Positions 1-6,736 are shown, counted from the first letter of the stretch. The stretch: 13,110 nt of DNA from Conchiformibius sp. (GCA_029984035.1 JASBYJ010000015.1:1-13110); one strand, 5' to 3'. Made by a program: numbers and translations. Notes: generated from the letters alone by a model not told the origin.

Positions 1-55
1 TTCAGGTGCTGGTATCCTCACGGGTGTGGAAGTTCGAGTCTTCTCCTGGGCACCA
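1..55 (+). tRNA. tRNA-Leu (CAG), 3' part only
   Basis: This is the 3' portion of a leucine tRNA; the window opens inside its anticodon loop. The loop TTCAGGT (1-7) gives anticodon CAG at 3-5, followed by the 3' anticodon stem GCTGG (8-12). A long variable arm with the stem ATCC/GGGT follows, as in class II tRNAs. The T arm is GGAAG-TTCGAGT-CTTCT (28-44). The acceptor strand is CCTGGGC (45-51), then discriminator A52 and an encoded CCA (53-55). The long variable arm and the CAG anticodon fit Leu. The 5' half lies outside the window. Confidence 0.9.
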
Positions 56-66
56 TATCATCAAAT

Positions 67-90
67 ACAAGGTTTATACCTTGTTTTTTT
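67..90 (+). terminator. Intrinsic terminator of the tRNA-Leu transcript
   Basis: A seven-base-pair stem ACAAGGT/ACCTTGT (67-73 and 78-84) with loop TTAT is followed directly by a T run to position 90. It starts 12 bases after the tRNA CCA end, which suits a tRNA terminator. Confidence 0.8.
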
Positions 91-96
91 ATTTAT

Positions 97-132
97 ATCA
101 GGCTGCCTGAAAAAAACTTCAGGCAGCCTGAT
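97..132. terminator. Inverted pair of DNA uptake sequences, possible sppA 3' hairpin
   Basis: Two exact uptake sequences face each other (100-111 plus, 118-129 minus), giving a 15-bp perfect stem (97-111 with 118-132) and a 6-base loop. The hairpin starts 12 bases beyond the sppA stop. On the sppA side it is followed by an A-rich rather than T-rich stretch, so it is not a textbook Rho-independent terminator in that direction. Paired uptake sequences at gene ends commonly serve as terminators in Neisseriaceae. Confidence 0.65.
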
Positions 133-144
133 TGGTTTTGCAAG

Positions 145-1119
145 TTACCGAACTTTAGTCATTCGGCCGCCGATAAAATCCAATACTTGCGCTCCCAAAC
201 GGCGGTTAATCAAACCGATAAAATCGTCATCTTCAGGTGTATAGTCCGACAATTCCTCAGCTTCAACCACATCTCGCGCAACACTGTACAAACTGCCGAA
301 ATCGTCTATCAAACCGGCTTTTTTCGCTTCCAAGCCGGTATAAACCCGACCGCTGAACAAATCAGGGTAGGCGGCTTCGTTCAAACGCTCACCGCGTCCT
401 TCGCGTACCGCTTTGATAAACTCGACATGAATCTGGTCCAGCATTTCCTGCCAAATCGCTTGCTGCTCAGGCGTTTCAGGAACAAACGGGTCGCCCATAC
501 CCTTATTTTTACCGGCGATTTTCACTCGTCTTTTCACACCGATTTTTTCCATCAAACCCGTTGCGTCAAAACTGCTGCCAATCACACCGATACTGCCCAC
601 CAAACTGGACGGGTCGGCATAAATTTTATCTGCCGCAGCAACAATGTAATAACAGCCCGATGCACACATATCACCGACCACCGCATATACGGGAATATCC
701 GGATTATCCGCACGCATCCGCCGTATTTCCTCAAAGGCGGTATTCGACACCACGGGAGAACCGCCCGGACTGTTGGCATAAATCACAATAGCTTTCGCAT
801 TTTCATTGTCATAGGCAGCCTGCATGCCATTACGCAACAGCTCCACCTGGTCAACCATATCATTGCCGATTTCACCGTCCAAACGGATAAATGCAGTATG
901 CTCGCTATTGCGTATGGCTGCCTGAACCGGGTCGGAACGGCCGCTTTTCCCCAACACGCCCGTTATCAAAGCCAAAAACAGCACCAAAAACACACCGCGC
1001 CAAATATTGCGCCACAAACGTCCGCGCCGCTGCTCGCGGTACACTTCCATCAACACATCGCGTATGGTACGCTGCGCCCATTCTTCCGAACGGCTCTCAG
1101 AAGGCTCGTAAGACATCAT
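145..1119 (-). CDS. sppA: Signal peptide peptidase SppA-type serine protease (family S49)
   Basis: Membrane-anchored S49 peptidase that, by family knowledge, degrades signal-peptide remnants and membrane peptides in the inner membrane with its active site outside the cytoplasm. The 324 residues match the short one-domain (B. subtilis-like) type, about half the length of the duplicated E. coli SppA. A basic cytoplasmic N-terminus (1-38) is followed by one membrane helix (about 39-57) and the S49 domain (about 75-280). The nucleophile is probably Ser154 in the CASGCYY context, and the general base Lys206 in the GKNKG context. Their spacing of 52 equals the Ser147/Lys199 spacing of B. subtilis SppA. 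The SPGGS motif (117-121) fits the oxyanion loop. Two consecutive ATG codons start the gene (1119 and 1116); AAGGAG at 1124-1129 lies 4 and 7 bases away, so the second may be the true start. It is divergent from the membrane-protein gene at 1199. Confidence 0.92.
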   Translation of the reverse strand: MMSYEPSESRSEEWAQRTIRDVLMEVYREQRRGRLWRNIWRGVFLVLFLALITGVLGKSGRSDPVQAAIRNSEHTAFIRLDGEIGNDMVDQVELLRNGMQAAYDNENAKAIVIYANSPGGSPVVSNTAFEEIRRMRADNPDIPVYAVVGDMCASGCYYIVAAADKIYADPSSLVGSIGVIGSSFDATGLMEKIGVKRRVKIAGKNKGMGDPFVPETPEQQAIWQEMLDQIHVEFIKAVREGRGERLNEAAYPDLFSGRVYTGLEAKKAGLIDDFGSLYSVARDVVEAEELSDYTPEDDDFIGLINRRLGAQVLDFIGGRMTKVR

Positions 1120-1145
1120 AAAACTCCTTATTTAAATCCGCATCA

Positions 1146-1179
1146 AAGCAGCCTGAACACTTCACCTTTCAGGCTGCCT
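1146..1179. repeat. Uptake-sequence hairpin between divergent gene starts
   Basis: A degenerate copy (AAGCAGCCTGAA, 1146-1157) pairs with 1168-1179, which overlaps the exact copy at 1171-1182. The stem has 10 continuous base pairs, then one mismatch and one more pair, with a 10-base loop. It lies between the start codons of sppA (minus) and the gene at 1199 (plus), so it would sit in the 5' leader of at least one of them rather than at a gene end. Confidence 0.6.
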
Positions 1180-1182
1180 GAA
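1171..1182 (+). repeat. DNA uptake sequence (AG-simDUS type)
   Basis: Exact AGGCTGCCTGAA, 16 bases upstream of the ATG at 1199. It also forms the right arm of the imperfect hairpin at 1146-1179. Confidence 0.9.
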
Positions 1183-1198
1183 AACATAAAACACAATC

Positions 1199-1654
1199 AT
1201 GATATACAGATTATTCAAAATCCTGCCGATTATACTGCTTGCAGTCAGCTTACTGACGGATGTTGCTTTAAATTTATTCTATGCCGCAAACATACCGGCC
1301 GCACACCCAAATGATTTTAAAAACATACCCGAATTCGCTTTCGGCTGGTTGCAGGCAGCCGTGAACGGAACCATTGTGATGATGCTGCTTTGCGCCATGT
1401 ATGCTTTACTAAAAATACAACACCGAACCGACAAAGGCGAAACCGTACATTTTAACGGATTTGATATTAGCGCACTATTATTATTAGCCGCTTTTGCCTT
1501 GCCTGCAGTCCCCTCATGGATTGCAGCGGCAATCAATTGGCATCATATCTCTTGGCGTGAGCCACGCTATCTGCTTACTTCAATCTGTCAGCTTTGGCTG
1601 CTGTATCTGCTTTGTTCCGTTGTATACAAACAAGTTTACTTACGCAAAAAATGA
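1199..1654 (+). CDS. Uncharacterised four-helix inner-membrane protein
   Basis: I do not recognise this 151-residue protein. Four hydrophobic segments are visible: about 5-26, 48-71, 88-112 and 124-145. The short basic C-terminus (VYLRKK) suggests that end is cytoplasmic. The loop after helix 1 has NIPAAHPNDFKNIPEF; the loop between helices 2 and 3 is charged (KIQHRTDKGETVHF). It resembles the many small DUF-type integral membrane proteins of proteobacteria, but no catalytic motif is visible. The ATG at 1199 has no clear Shine-Dalgarno sequence; the preceding bases are A-rich (AAAACATAAAACACAATC), and no better in-frame start is seen. It is divergent from sppA and only 96 bases upstream of mscL. 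It is probably real, given its length, clean helix pattern and position between known genes. Confidence 0.7.
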   Translation: MIYRLFKILPIILLAVSLLTDVALNLFYAANIPAAHPNDFKNIPEFAFGWLQAAVNGTIVMMLLCAMYALLKIQHRTDKGETVHFNGFDISALLLLAAFALPAVPSWIAAAINWHHISWREPRYLLTSICQLWLLYLLCSVVYKQVYLRKK

Positions 1655-1661
1655 AGATACA

Positions 1662-1670
1662 TGATAGAAT
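1662..1670 (+). promoter_or_regulatory. Extended -10 promoter for mscL
   Basis: TGATAGAAT is an extended -10 element (TG-N-TAGAAT) just past the stop of the preceding gene. No good -35 is seen at the right distance, as is usual for extended -10 promoters. It predicts a transcript start near 1677 and a leader of about 74 bases before the mscL ATG. Confidence 0.5.
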
Positions 1671-1680
1671 CGCAAACTGA

Positions 1681-1717
1681 TGTTTTCCGAAACGTCTTGG
1701 GAAAACACGCTTTTCCC
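1681..1717 (+). promoter_or_regulatory. Two mutually exclusive hairpins in the mscL leader
   Basis: TGTTTTCC (1681-1688) can pair with GGAAAACA (1700-1707). Alternatively GGGAAAA (1699-1705) can pair with TTTTCCC (1711-1717), loop CACGC. The shared middle segment means only one can form at a time. The second hairpin has no T run after it, so it is not an ordinary terminator; it could also be a weak 3' structure of the upstream gene. Confidence 0.4.
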
Positions 1718-1750
1718 ATCTCATACATTCTTAAGTAAAGGAAACTATTT

Positions 1751-2182
1751 ATGTCTGTTAAACAAGAATTTAAAGACTTCATTATGCGCGGCAACGTAGT
1801 GGATTTGGCTGTCGGTATGGTTGTCGGCACCGCCTTCTCCGGTATCGTTAAATCGCTGGTTGACGATGTGATTATGCCGCCTATCGGTCTTTTGATTGGC
1901 GGCGTAGACTTTTCAAACCTGTTTTGGACTTTGAAAGACGGCGCGAATGTTCCCGAAGGCGGCTACGCCACTTTGGAAGCAGCCAAAGAAGCCGGTGCGG
2001 TTACTTTGAATTTAGGTTTGTTCATCAACACCATTATCAGCTTCATGATTGTAGCTTTTGCGATTTTCATGGTTGTGAGACTCATCAACAAAATGAAAAA
2101 AGCACCTGCCGAAGAAGCTCCTGCAGAACCCGGTGAAGACATTTTGCTGCTGCGCGAAATCCGCGATTCACTGAAAAAATAA
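1751..2182 (+). CDS. mscL: Large-conductance mechanosensitive channel MscL
   Basis: Homopentameric inner-membrane channel that opens under high membrane tension and releases solutes on hypo-osmotic shock. The 143 residues are close to the 136 of E. coli. An N-terminal amphipathic segment (SVKQEFKDFIMRGN) leads into helix 1 (about 14-45), with the conserved FIMRGNVVDLAVG and the glycine-rich pore face (GMVVGTAFSGIV). The periplasmic loop spans about 50-85, helix 2 is LFINTIISFMIVAFAIFMVV (about 91-110), and a charged cytoplasmic helix ends in LLLREIRDSLKK, the typical C-terminal bundle. The Shine-Dalgarno sequence AAAGGAA lies about 7 bases before the ATG. The gene appears monocistronic, between its own promoter at 1662 and the terminator at 2201. 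Confidence 0.96.
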   Translation: MSVKQEFKDFIMRGNVVDLAVGMVVGTAFSGIVKSLVDDVIMPPIGLLIGGVDFSNLFWTLKDGANVPEGGYATLEAAKEAGAVTLNLGLFINTIISFMIVAFAIFMVVRLINKMKKAPAEEAPAEPGEDILLLREIRDSLKK

Positions 2183-2200
2183 ACTCTGCTTTAAACACCC

Positions 2201-2235
2201 AAGCTGCCTGAAACGCTTTCAGGCAGCTTATTTTC
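2201..2235 (+). terminator. Terminator after mscL built from near-uptake sequences
   Basis: A perfect 13-bp stem (2201-2213 with 2217-2229), loop CGC, is followed by ATTTTCT. Each arm matches the uptake sequence at 11 of 12 positions (AAGCTGCCTGAA). It starts 18 bases after the mscL stop. Confidence 0.75.
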
Positions 2236-2244
2236 TGCTAAAAT
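2236..2244 (+). promoter_or_regulatory. Extended -10 promoter for yajC-secD-secF
   Basis: TGCTAAAAT is a TG-N-TAAAAT extended -10 (hexamer 5 of 6 matches to TATAAT). It lies immediately after the mscL terminator and about 57 bases before the yajC ATG. No clear -35 is seen; the -35 position falls in the terminator stem. Confidence 0.5.
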
Positions 2245-2300
2245 CGCTCCCTTGTTTACAGCTTCAACTCAAACTCTCAAAGCAATTTAAGGAAACCAAA

Positions 2301-2618
2301 ATGATTGATTTCGCCTACGCTGCCGACGCCGCACAACCCAACGCACTCATGGGCATTTTGCCTTGGATAGGCATTTTCGCACTGATGTATTTCATGATGA
2401 TACGCCCGCAACAAAAACGGGAAAAAGCCCGCCAGGCCATGATTAGCGAACTCAAAAAAGGCGACCGCGTTTTGTTGGTGTCCGGTTTTTACGGCAGAGT
2501 GGTTAAACCCGGTGAAAACGTTTTCACCATCGAATTGGGCAAAGGCTTAACCGTAGAAATAGAACGTAATGCCATCGCTTCCCGTGCCGAAGAGCGCAAC
2601 GACAGCGAAGCTGCCTGA
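2301..2618 (+). CDS. yajC: Sec translocon accessory subunit YajC
   Basis: Small inner-membrane protein that associates with SecD and SecF in the SecDF-YajC complex supporting protein export. The 105 residues match the family (110 in E. coli). A short N-terminal stretch (MIDFAYAADAAQPNA) is followed by one membrane helix (about 17-36) and the conserved RPQQKREK boundary (about 37-44). The cytoplasmic domain contains ELKKGDRVLLVSGFYGRV and the KGLTVEIERNAIAS strand. The Shine-Dalgarno AAGGAAA lies 5-6 bases before the ATG. The stop codon TGA is part of a near-perfect uptake sequence (AAGCTGCCTGAA, 2608-2619), so the last residues EAA are written by that repeat. It is the first gene of an operon, with 33 bases to secD. 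Confidence 0.95.
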   Translation: MIDFAYAADAAQPNALMGILPWIGIFALMYFMMIRPQQKREKARQAMISELKKGDRVLLVSGFYGRVVKPGENVFTIELGKGLTVEIERNAIASRAEERNDSEAA

Positions 2619-2651
2619 AATTAAAAGCCGCACACCGGCAAGGATTTTTCA

Positions 2652-4505
2652 ATGAACCGCTATCCGCTTTGGAAATATCTGCTTATCGCATTCACCATAG
2701 TCTTGGCTCTAATCTATACATTGCCCAATCTCTATGGCGTCACTCCTGCCATCCAGATTTCCACCAACCGCCAGTCTATCGTTATCGACCATGCCACAGA
2801 GCAACGTGTTGCCGCCGCCCTACAGGAGGCAGGTATCCGAAGTGACGGCATGTTTATTGCCGGAGGCAGCCTGAAAGTACGCGTATCCGATGCCGACAAA
2901 ATCACCGCCCGAGACGTTATCGACAACGCTTTAGGCGAAGGTTACATCGTTGCGCAAAACCAAATTGCCGACAGCCCCGAATGGTTGGAAAAAATAGGTG
3001 CCAAACCCATGTTTTTGGGTTTGGACTTACGCGGCGGGGTTCATTTCACCATGCAGGTGGATATGAAAGCGGCTACGGAAAAAACCTTAGACCGTTATTC
3101 AGGCGATATCCGCCGCGAGTTGCGCCGCCTGAAAATCCGTTCAGGCAGCCTGCGCAGAAGCGAAAACAGCTTGGTTATTCCCTTCCAAGATACTGCGGAT
3201 ATGCAAAAAGCCTTTCCCGAGCTGCAAAGAATGCTGGAAGGCGCAACCCTTACCGCAGAAGGTACGGAAATCACCATTACGCTGCCTGAAGCCTTAATGG
3301 CTCAAATCCGCAAAGATGCCGTTAACCAAAATATCAACACCTTGCACAACCGTGTCAATGAATTAGGCACATCCGAACCCGTTATCCAACAGGCAGGGAT
3401 TGACCGTATCGTTGTACAGCTTCCGGGCATGACCGATACCGCAAAAGCAAAAGACATCATCGGCCGCACAGCCACACTCGAAGTGCGTATGGTCTCTACC
3501 GATGCGTCTTTAATTGCACAAGCTCAATCGGGTAATGTCCCCGCAGGCTACGAATGGCTGTTTGATAAAGACGGACAAGGCTACTTGGTCAGCAAGCAAG
3601 TCGAGCTGACAGGCGACAATATCAATGCGGCACAAGCGGGTACCGACCAAAATAACTTTCCTGCCGTACATTTGAATTTGGACGGTTCCGGCTCCAGCAT
3701 TTTTGCCGACCTCACTTCCGCCAACAAGGGCAAAATCATGGCCATGATTTTGATTGACCAAGGAAAATCGGAAGTTGTTACCGCACCCAGAATCAATGAA
3801 CCCATTTTGGGCGGACGCGTACAAATCACCGGACGTTTCAGCCCTGCGGAAGCAGCCGACACCGCCCTGCTCTTACGCGCAGGCTCGCTGGCCGCTCCTA
3901 TGGAAATTGTGGAAGAACGCACCATCGGCCCTTCTTTAGGTGCGGAAAACATCTCGAAAGGTGTCAATTCCACTATTTGGGGTTTTGTAGTAGTCGTTTT
4001 ATTTATGATATTTTATTACCGCCTGTTCGGTATCTTCTCCAGCATTGCGCTTACTGCCAACCTATTATTTTTATTCGCCATACTTTCAGCATTGCAAGCC
4101 ACCCTCACCCTGCCCGGTATCGCCGCCATGGCATTGACGTTAGGTATGGCCATTGACTCCAACGTATTGATTAACGAACGTATCCGCGAAGAATTACGAG
4201 AAGGGCAAAAACCGCAAGTAGCGATTAAAGAAGGCTACAGCCATGCTTGGGATACGATTGTCGATTCCAACCTGACTTCGCTGATTGCCGGCATTGCCCT
4301 ACTGATTTTCGGCTCGGGCCCTGTTCGCGGCTTTGCTATTGTACATTGTTTGGGTATTCTCACTTCCATCTATTCATCAGTTGTCGTATCCCGCGCATTG
4401 GTTAATTTGTGGTACGGCAGCCGCCGCAAACTCAAATCACTTTCTATCGGTGTATCCTACCCTCCCGTTATCGATGCGGAAACACCGGAAACGGTCAAGG
4501 AGTAA
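2652..4505 (+). CDS. secD: Protein translocase subunit SecD
   Basis: RND-superfamily subunit of SecDF, which uses the proton gradient to pull preproteins out on the periplasmic side after SecA/SecYEG translocation. The 617 residues match E. coli SecD (615). Helix 1 is about 7-27. The conserved LGLDLRGGVHF is at 122-132, and the large periplasmic P1 region extends to about 435. Five more helices fill about 440-600, including the signature GMAIDSNVLINERIREE, whose Asp502 corresponds to the proton-relay aspartate of the family. AAGGAT lies 8 bases before the ATG. An exact minus-strand uptake sequence (3140) and a variant one (2864) lie inside the reading frame and encode ordinary-looking segments. 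It sits 33 bases after yajC and 3 bases before secF. Confidence 0.97.
   Translation: MNRYPLWKYLLIAFTIVLALIYTLPNLYGVTPAIQISTNRQSIVIDHATEQRVAAALQEAGIRSDGMFIAGGSLKVRVSDADKITARDVIDNALGEGYIVAQNQIADSPEWLEKIGAKPMFLGLDLRGGVHFTMQVDMKAATEKTLDRYSGDIRRELRRLKIRSGSLRRSENSLVIPFQDTADMQKAFPELQRMLEGATLTAEGTEITITLPEALMAQIRKDAVNQNINTLHNRVNELGTSEPVIQQAGIDRIVVQLPGMTDTAKAKDIIGRTATLEVRMVSTDASLIAQAQSGNVPAGYEWLFDKDGQGYLVSKQVELTGDNINAAQAGTDQNNFPAVHLNLDGSGSSIFADLTSANKGKIMAMILIDQGKSEVVTAPRINEPILGGRVQITGRFSPAEAADTALLLRAGSLAAPMEIVEERTIGPSLGAENISKGVNSTIWGFVVVVLFMIFYYRLFGIFSSIALTANLLFLFAILSALQATLTLPGIAAMALTLGMAIDSNVLINERIREELREGQKPQVAIKEGYSHAWDTIVDSNLTSLIAGIALLIFGSGPVRGFAIVHCLGILTSIYSSVVVSRALVNLWYGSRRKLKSLSIGVSYPPVIDAETPETVKE
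2864..2875 (+). repeat. Uptake-sequence variant (AG-kingDUS type) inside secD
   Basis: Exact AGGCAGCCTGAA, differing from the main dialect only at the central base. In frame it contributes the G-S-L-K of GGSLKV. Confidence 0.6.
3140..3151 (-). repeat. DNA uptake sequence (AG-simDUS type) inside secD
   Basis: Exact TTCAGGCAGCCT on the plus strand. It encodes part of the SGSLRRS segment of SecD. Confidence 0.9.
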
Positions 4506-4508
4506 TAC

Positions 4509-5444
4509 ATGGAATTATTTCATTTTAAAAAAGATATTCCGTTTATGAGCTACGGCAAGCTCACAACGCTTATCTCTTTGATTACTTTCATATTGGCTGT
4601 ATTCTTCCTGTTTACACGCGGCTTGAATTTATCGGTAGAATTTACCGGCGGCACTTTGATGGAAGTGGAATACAGCCGCGGAGCGGATATCAACAATATG
4701 CGGCACAGCTTAGACAAGCTGGGCATGGGTGAGATTCAAGTACAAGCATTAGGCACCAATAAACACATTATGATACGCCTGCCCAATAAAGAAGGCATCA
4801 GCTCCGCACAACTGTCCAATCAGGTTATGGATATTCTTCGCGCGGATAACGATGATGTCAGCCTGCGCCAAGTAGAATTTATCGGCCCTTCAGTGGGCAG
4901 CGAACTGGTCAGCAACGGTTTGATTGCGTTGGGCATGGTGATTGTAGGCATTATCGTATATCTATCGATGCGCTTCGAATGGCGTTTTGCATTGTCTGCC
5001 ATTATGGCCAATATGCACGATATCGTCATCATTGTCGGCTGTTTTGCATTTTTCCAATGGGAATTTTCCCTAACCGTTTTGGCAGGTGTTTTAGCCGTAT
5101 TGGGCTATTCTGTGAACGAATCGGTAGTGGTATTTGACCGCATCCGTGAGAACTTCCGAAAAAGCAAAATGCGTAACAAATCGGTTCCTGAAGTCATTGA
5201 CAACGCCATCACCGCCACTATGGGGCGTACCGTTATCACACACGGTTCAACCGAAGCTATGGTGATTTCCATGTTGATTTTCGGCGGTGCAGCTTTAAAA
5301 GGCTTCGCTTTGGCATTGACCATCGGTATCGTTTTCGGCATTTATTCTTCCGTACTGGTTGCCAGCCCGTTGCTGCTTTTGTTCGGACTAAACCGCAGCA
5401 ATGCCTTCAAACAGGTAGTAGAAAAAGAAGAAATTGTTGTTTAA
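4509..5444 (+). CDS. secF: Protein translocase subunit SecF
   Basis: Partner of SecD in the proton-driven export complex. The 311 residues are close to E. coli SecF (323). Helix 1 is about 17-36, followed by the conserved VEFTGGTLMEVEYS (43-56) and a periplasmic domain to about 130. Five further helices follow. The signature GYSVNESVVVFDRIREN is at 199-215, with Asp210 at the position of the conserved E. coli aspartate (GYSLNDTVVVSDR). The Shine-Dalgarno AAGGAG (4497-4502) lies within the last codons of secD, 6 bases before the ATG, so the two genes are probably translationally coupled. An exact uptake sequence begins at the last base of the stop codon. Confidence 0.97.
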   Translation: MELFHFKKDIPFMSYGKLTTLISLITFILAVFFLFTRGLNLSVEFTGGTLMEVEYSRGADINNMRHSLDKLGMGEIQVQALGTNKHIMIRLPNKEGISSAQLSNQVMDILRADNDDVSLRQVEFIGPSVGSELVSNGLIALGMVIVGIIVYLSMRFEWRFALSAIMANMHDIVIIVGCFAFFQWEFSLTVLAGVLAVLGYSVNESVVVFDRIRENFRKSKMRNKSVPEVIDNAITATMGRTVITHGSTEAMVISMLIFGGAALKGFALALTIGIVFGIYSSVLVASPLLLLFGLNRSNAFKQVVEKEEIVV

Positions 5445-5455
5445 GGCTGCCTGAA
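5444..5455 (+). repeat. DNA uptake sequence (AG-simDUS type) at the secF stop
   Basis: Exact AGGCTGCCTGAA; its first base is the last base of the secF stop codon. It is unpaired, so it is not itself a terminator. A weak hairpin CCGGTT/AACCGG (5464-5469 with 5481-5486, 11-base loop) follows without a T run. No convincing promoter was found in the 90 bases before the next gene. Confidence 0.85.
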
Positions 5456-5534
5456 AATACTCGCCGGTTGTCAGCACAATAACCGGAGAGCTTCTCAGCA
5501 TCGATATGCCCCCGCTCTATTGTAGGAAATTGTT

Positions 5535-6194
5535 ATGGATTTCAATCAAGCCCGCTTTAATATGGTGGAACAGCAAATCCGCCCTTGGAATGTATTGGAT
5601 TTTGACGTTTTGGACGCCTTGTTAGACATTCCGCGCGAACATTTTGTTTCAGACAAACAACAGGGATACGCTTATGCCGATATGCCCTTGACACTACCCA
5701 ACGGCAGCCAAATGCTCGAACCTAAAATCGTAGCGCGTATGATTCAGGGTTTGCGTCTGAAAAAAACAGATACGGTTTTGGAAATCGGCACCGGGTCAGG
5801 CTACGCAAGCGCCGTGCTGTCAAAGCTGTGCGCCCAAGTCTACAGTTTTGATATTGATGCCGCACAATCCACATCTGCGGCAAGCACACTGGAAAAATTA
5901 GGCATTACCAATGTCCGCCTTGAAACAGCAGACGGCTTGGATATCTCCAAGCACCAACATACCTATGACGCCATTTATATCGGAGGCAGCCTGAATACCC
6001 TCCCCGAACAATTGAAAGCATTATTAAACGATGGCGGGCGTATGGTTGCCGTTGTGGGTTCACATCCCGTTCAACGCTGCATACTGCTTGAGCGACAAGC
6101 CGATACCTTTCATCAAACAACTTTGTTTGACACATTGATAACAGCTTTACACAACACTCATACCGGCACCCATACCAACACATTCCGGTTTTAA
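5535..6194 (+). CDS. Protein-L-isoaspartate O-methyltransferase-like protein
   Basis: SAM-dependent methyltransferase of the PCMT fold, 219 residues (E. coli Pcm 208). The N-terminus MVEQQIRPWNVLD and the helix before IPREHFV are typical of the family. SAM motif I is clear: VLEIGTGSGYASAVL starting at Val81. A GGRMVAVVG strand follows near 175. One feature departs from true Pcm: E. coli has GQTISQP before motif I, with the Thr-Ile-Ser involved in isoaspartyl binding, while here the aligned stretch (57-63) is GSQMLEP, so the Ser/Thr pair is replaced by Gln and Leu. Related beta- and alphaproteobacterial proteins are often annotated as Pcm regardless. The C-terminus is His/Thr-rich (HNTHTGTHTNTFRF). 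TAGGAA lies about 8 bases before the ATG. The enzyme fold is secure; the isoaspartate-repair role is doubtful. Confidence 0.88.
   Translation: MDFNQARFNMVEQQIRPWNVLDFDVLDALLDIPREHFVSDKQQGYAYADMPLTLPNGSQMLEPKIVARMIQGLRLKKTDTVLEIGTGSGYASAVLSKLCAQVYSFDIDAAQSTSAASTLEKLGITNVRLETADGLDISKHQHTYDAIYIGGSLNTLPEQLKALLNDGGRMVAVVGSHPVQRCILLERQADTFHQTTLFDTLITALHNTHTGTHTNTFRF
5984..5995 (+). repeat. Uptake-sequence variant (AG-kingDUS type) inside the Pcm-like gene
   Basis: Exact AGGCAGCCTGAA, encoding part of the GGSLNT stretch, the same type of in-frame use as in secD. Confidence 0.6.
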
Positions 6195-6197
6195 TCT

Positions 6198-6209
6198 TTC
6201 AGGCAGCCT
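6198..6209 (-). repeat. DNA uptake sequence (AG-simDUS type)
   Basis: Exact TTCAGGCAGCCT between the Pcm-like stop codon and its terminator hairpin. Confidence 0.9.
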
Positions 6210-6214
6210 GATGC

Positions 6215-6244
6215 AAAAAAGCGGCTTTTAATAGCCGCTTTTTT
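6215..6244 (+). terminator. Strong intrinsic terminator after the Pcm-like gene
   Basis: A 12-bp stem (6215-6226 with 6233-6244), core GCGGCT/AGCCGC, loop TTTAAT, flanked by an A run on the left and a T run on the right. It could therefore work in both directions. Confidence 0.88.
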
Positions 6245-6736
6245 ATATCTGCAATATCACAAATATTCTCATATACACTAGGGTAGTTTTCAAAATTAAC
6301 AATTATCCGAAAGATAAGTATTTCCTATGCGCTTTCACATCGCATCAGTATTGATTCTATAACCGGATATGAGTTTACTTAGCTTCTGTTACATTAGAAA
6401 GAAAACATTATAGGCAGCATTTAGCTTTCCAGGTTCTAACATCATCTGTTCACTACAACAAAGATAGACACATTACATGGCAACATCTTTGGTAGCAAAA
6501 CACAAAACCACCTAAAACCTTCAGGCAGCCTTTGCCATAGACAACACAAACACTACAAGAATCTGGTGCTCACTTACTTATAACACATTAATAAACATAT
6601 AAAACCAACAAAACAAACATCTCACAGAAAATTTTTAACTTACCCTTTGGCATCATGTCGCAACAACAAATAAACTATCTCCCAATACCGATTCATCACA
6701 TAATCTCCAATCCCCAACCTTCCAACCAAATCAAAA
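6245..6736. other. Gene-free AT-rich stretch with one uptake sequence and a G-poor half
   Basis: About 490 bases lie between the terminator of the Pcm-like gene and the acpS stop. I see no convincing reading frame, RNA gene or mobile-element end. It holds one exact uptake sequence (6520-6531). From about 6531 the plus strand has very few G residues (roughly a dozen in 200 bases), with almost none in 6665-6736. No hairpin terminator for acpS was found here. Confidence 0.6.
6520..6531 (-). repeat. DNA uptake sequence (AG-simDUS type)
   Basis: Exact TTCAGGCAGCCT in the gene-free region downstream of acpS; no partner copy nearby. Confidence 0.9.

Noticed and set aside
187..1314. A 375-codon plus-strand open frame
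   Set aside because: It lies antisense to sppA, which has intact S49 catalytic residues and a ribosome-binding site. The translation is rich in His, Arg and Thr, as expected of a reversed-strand shadow.
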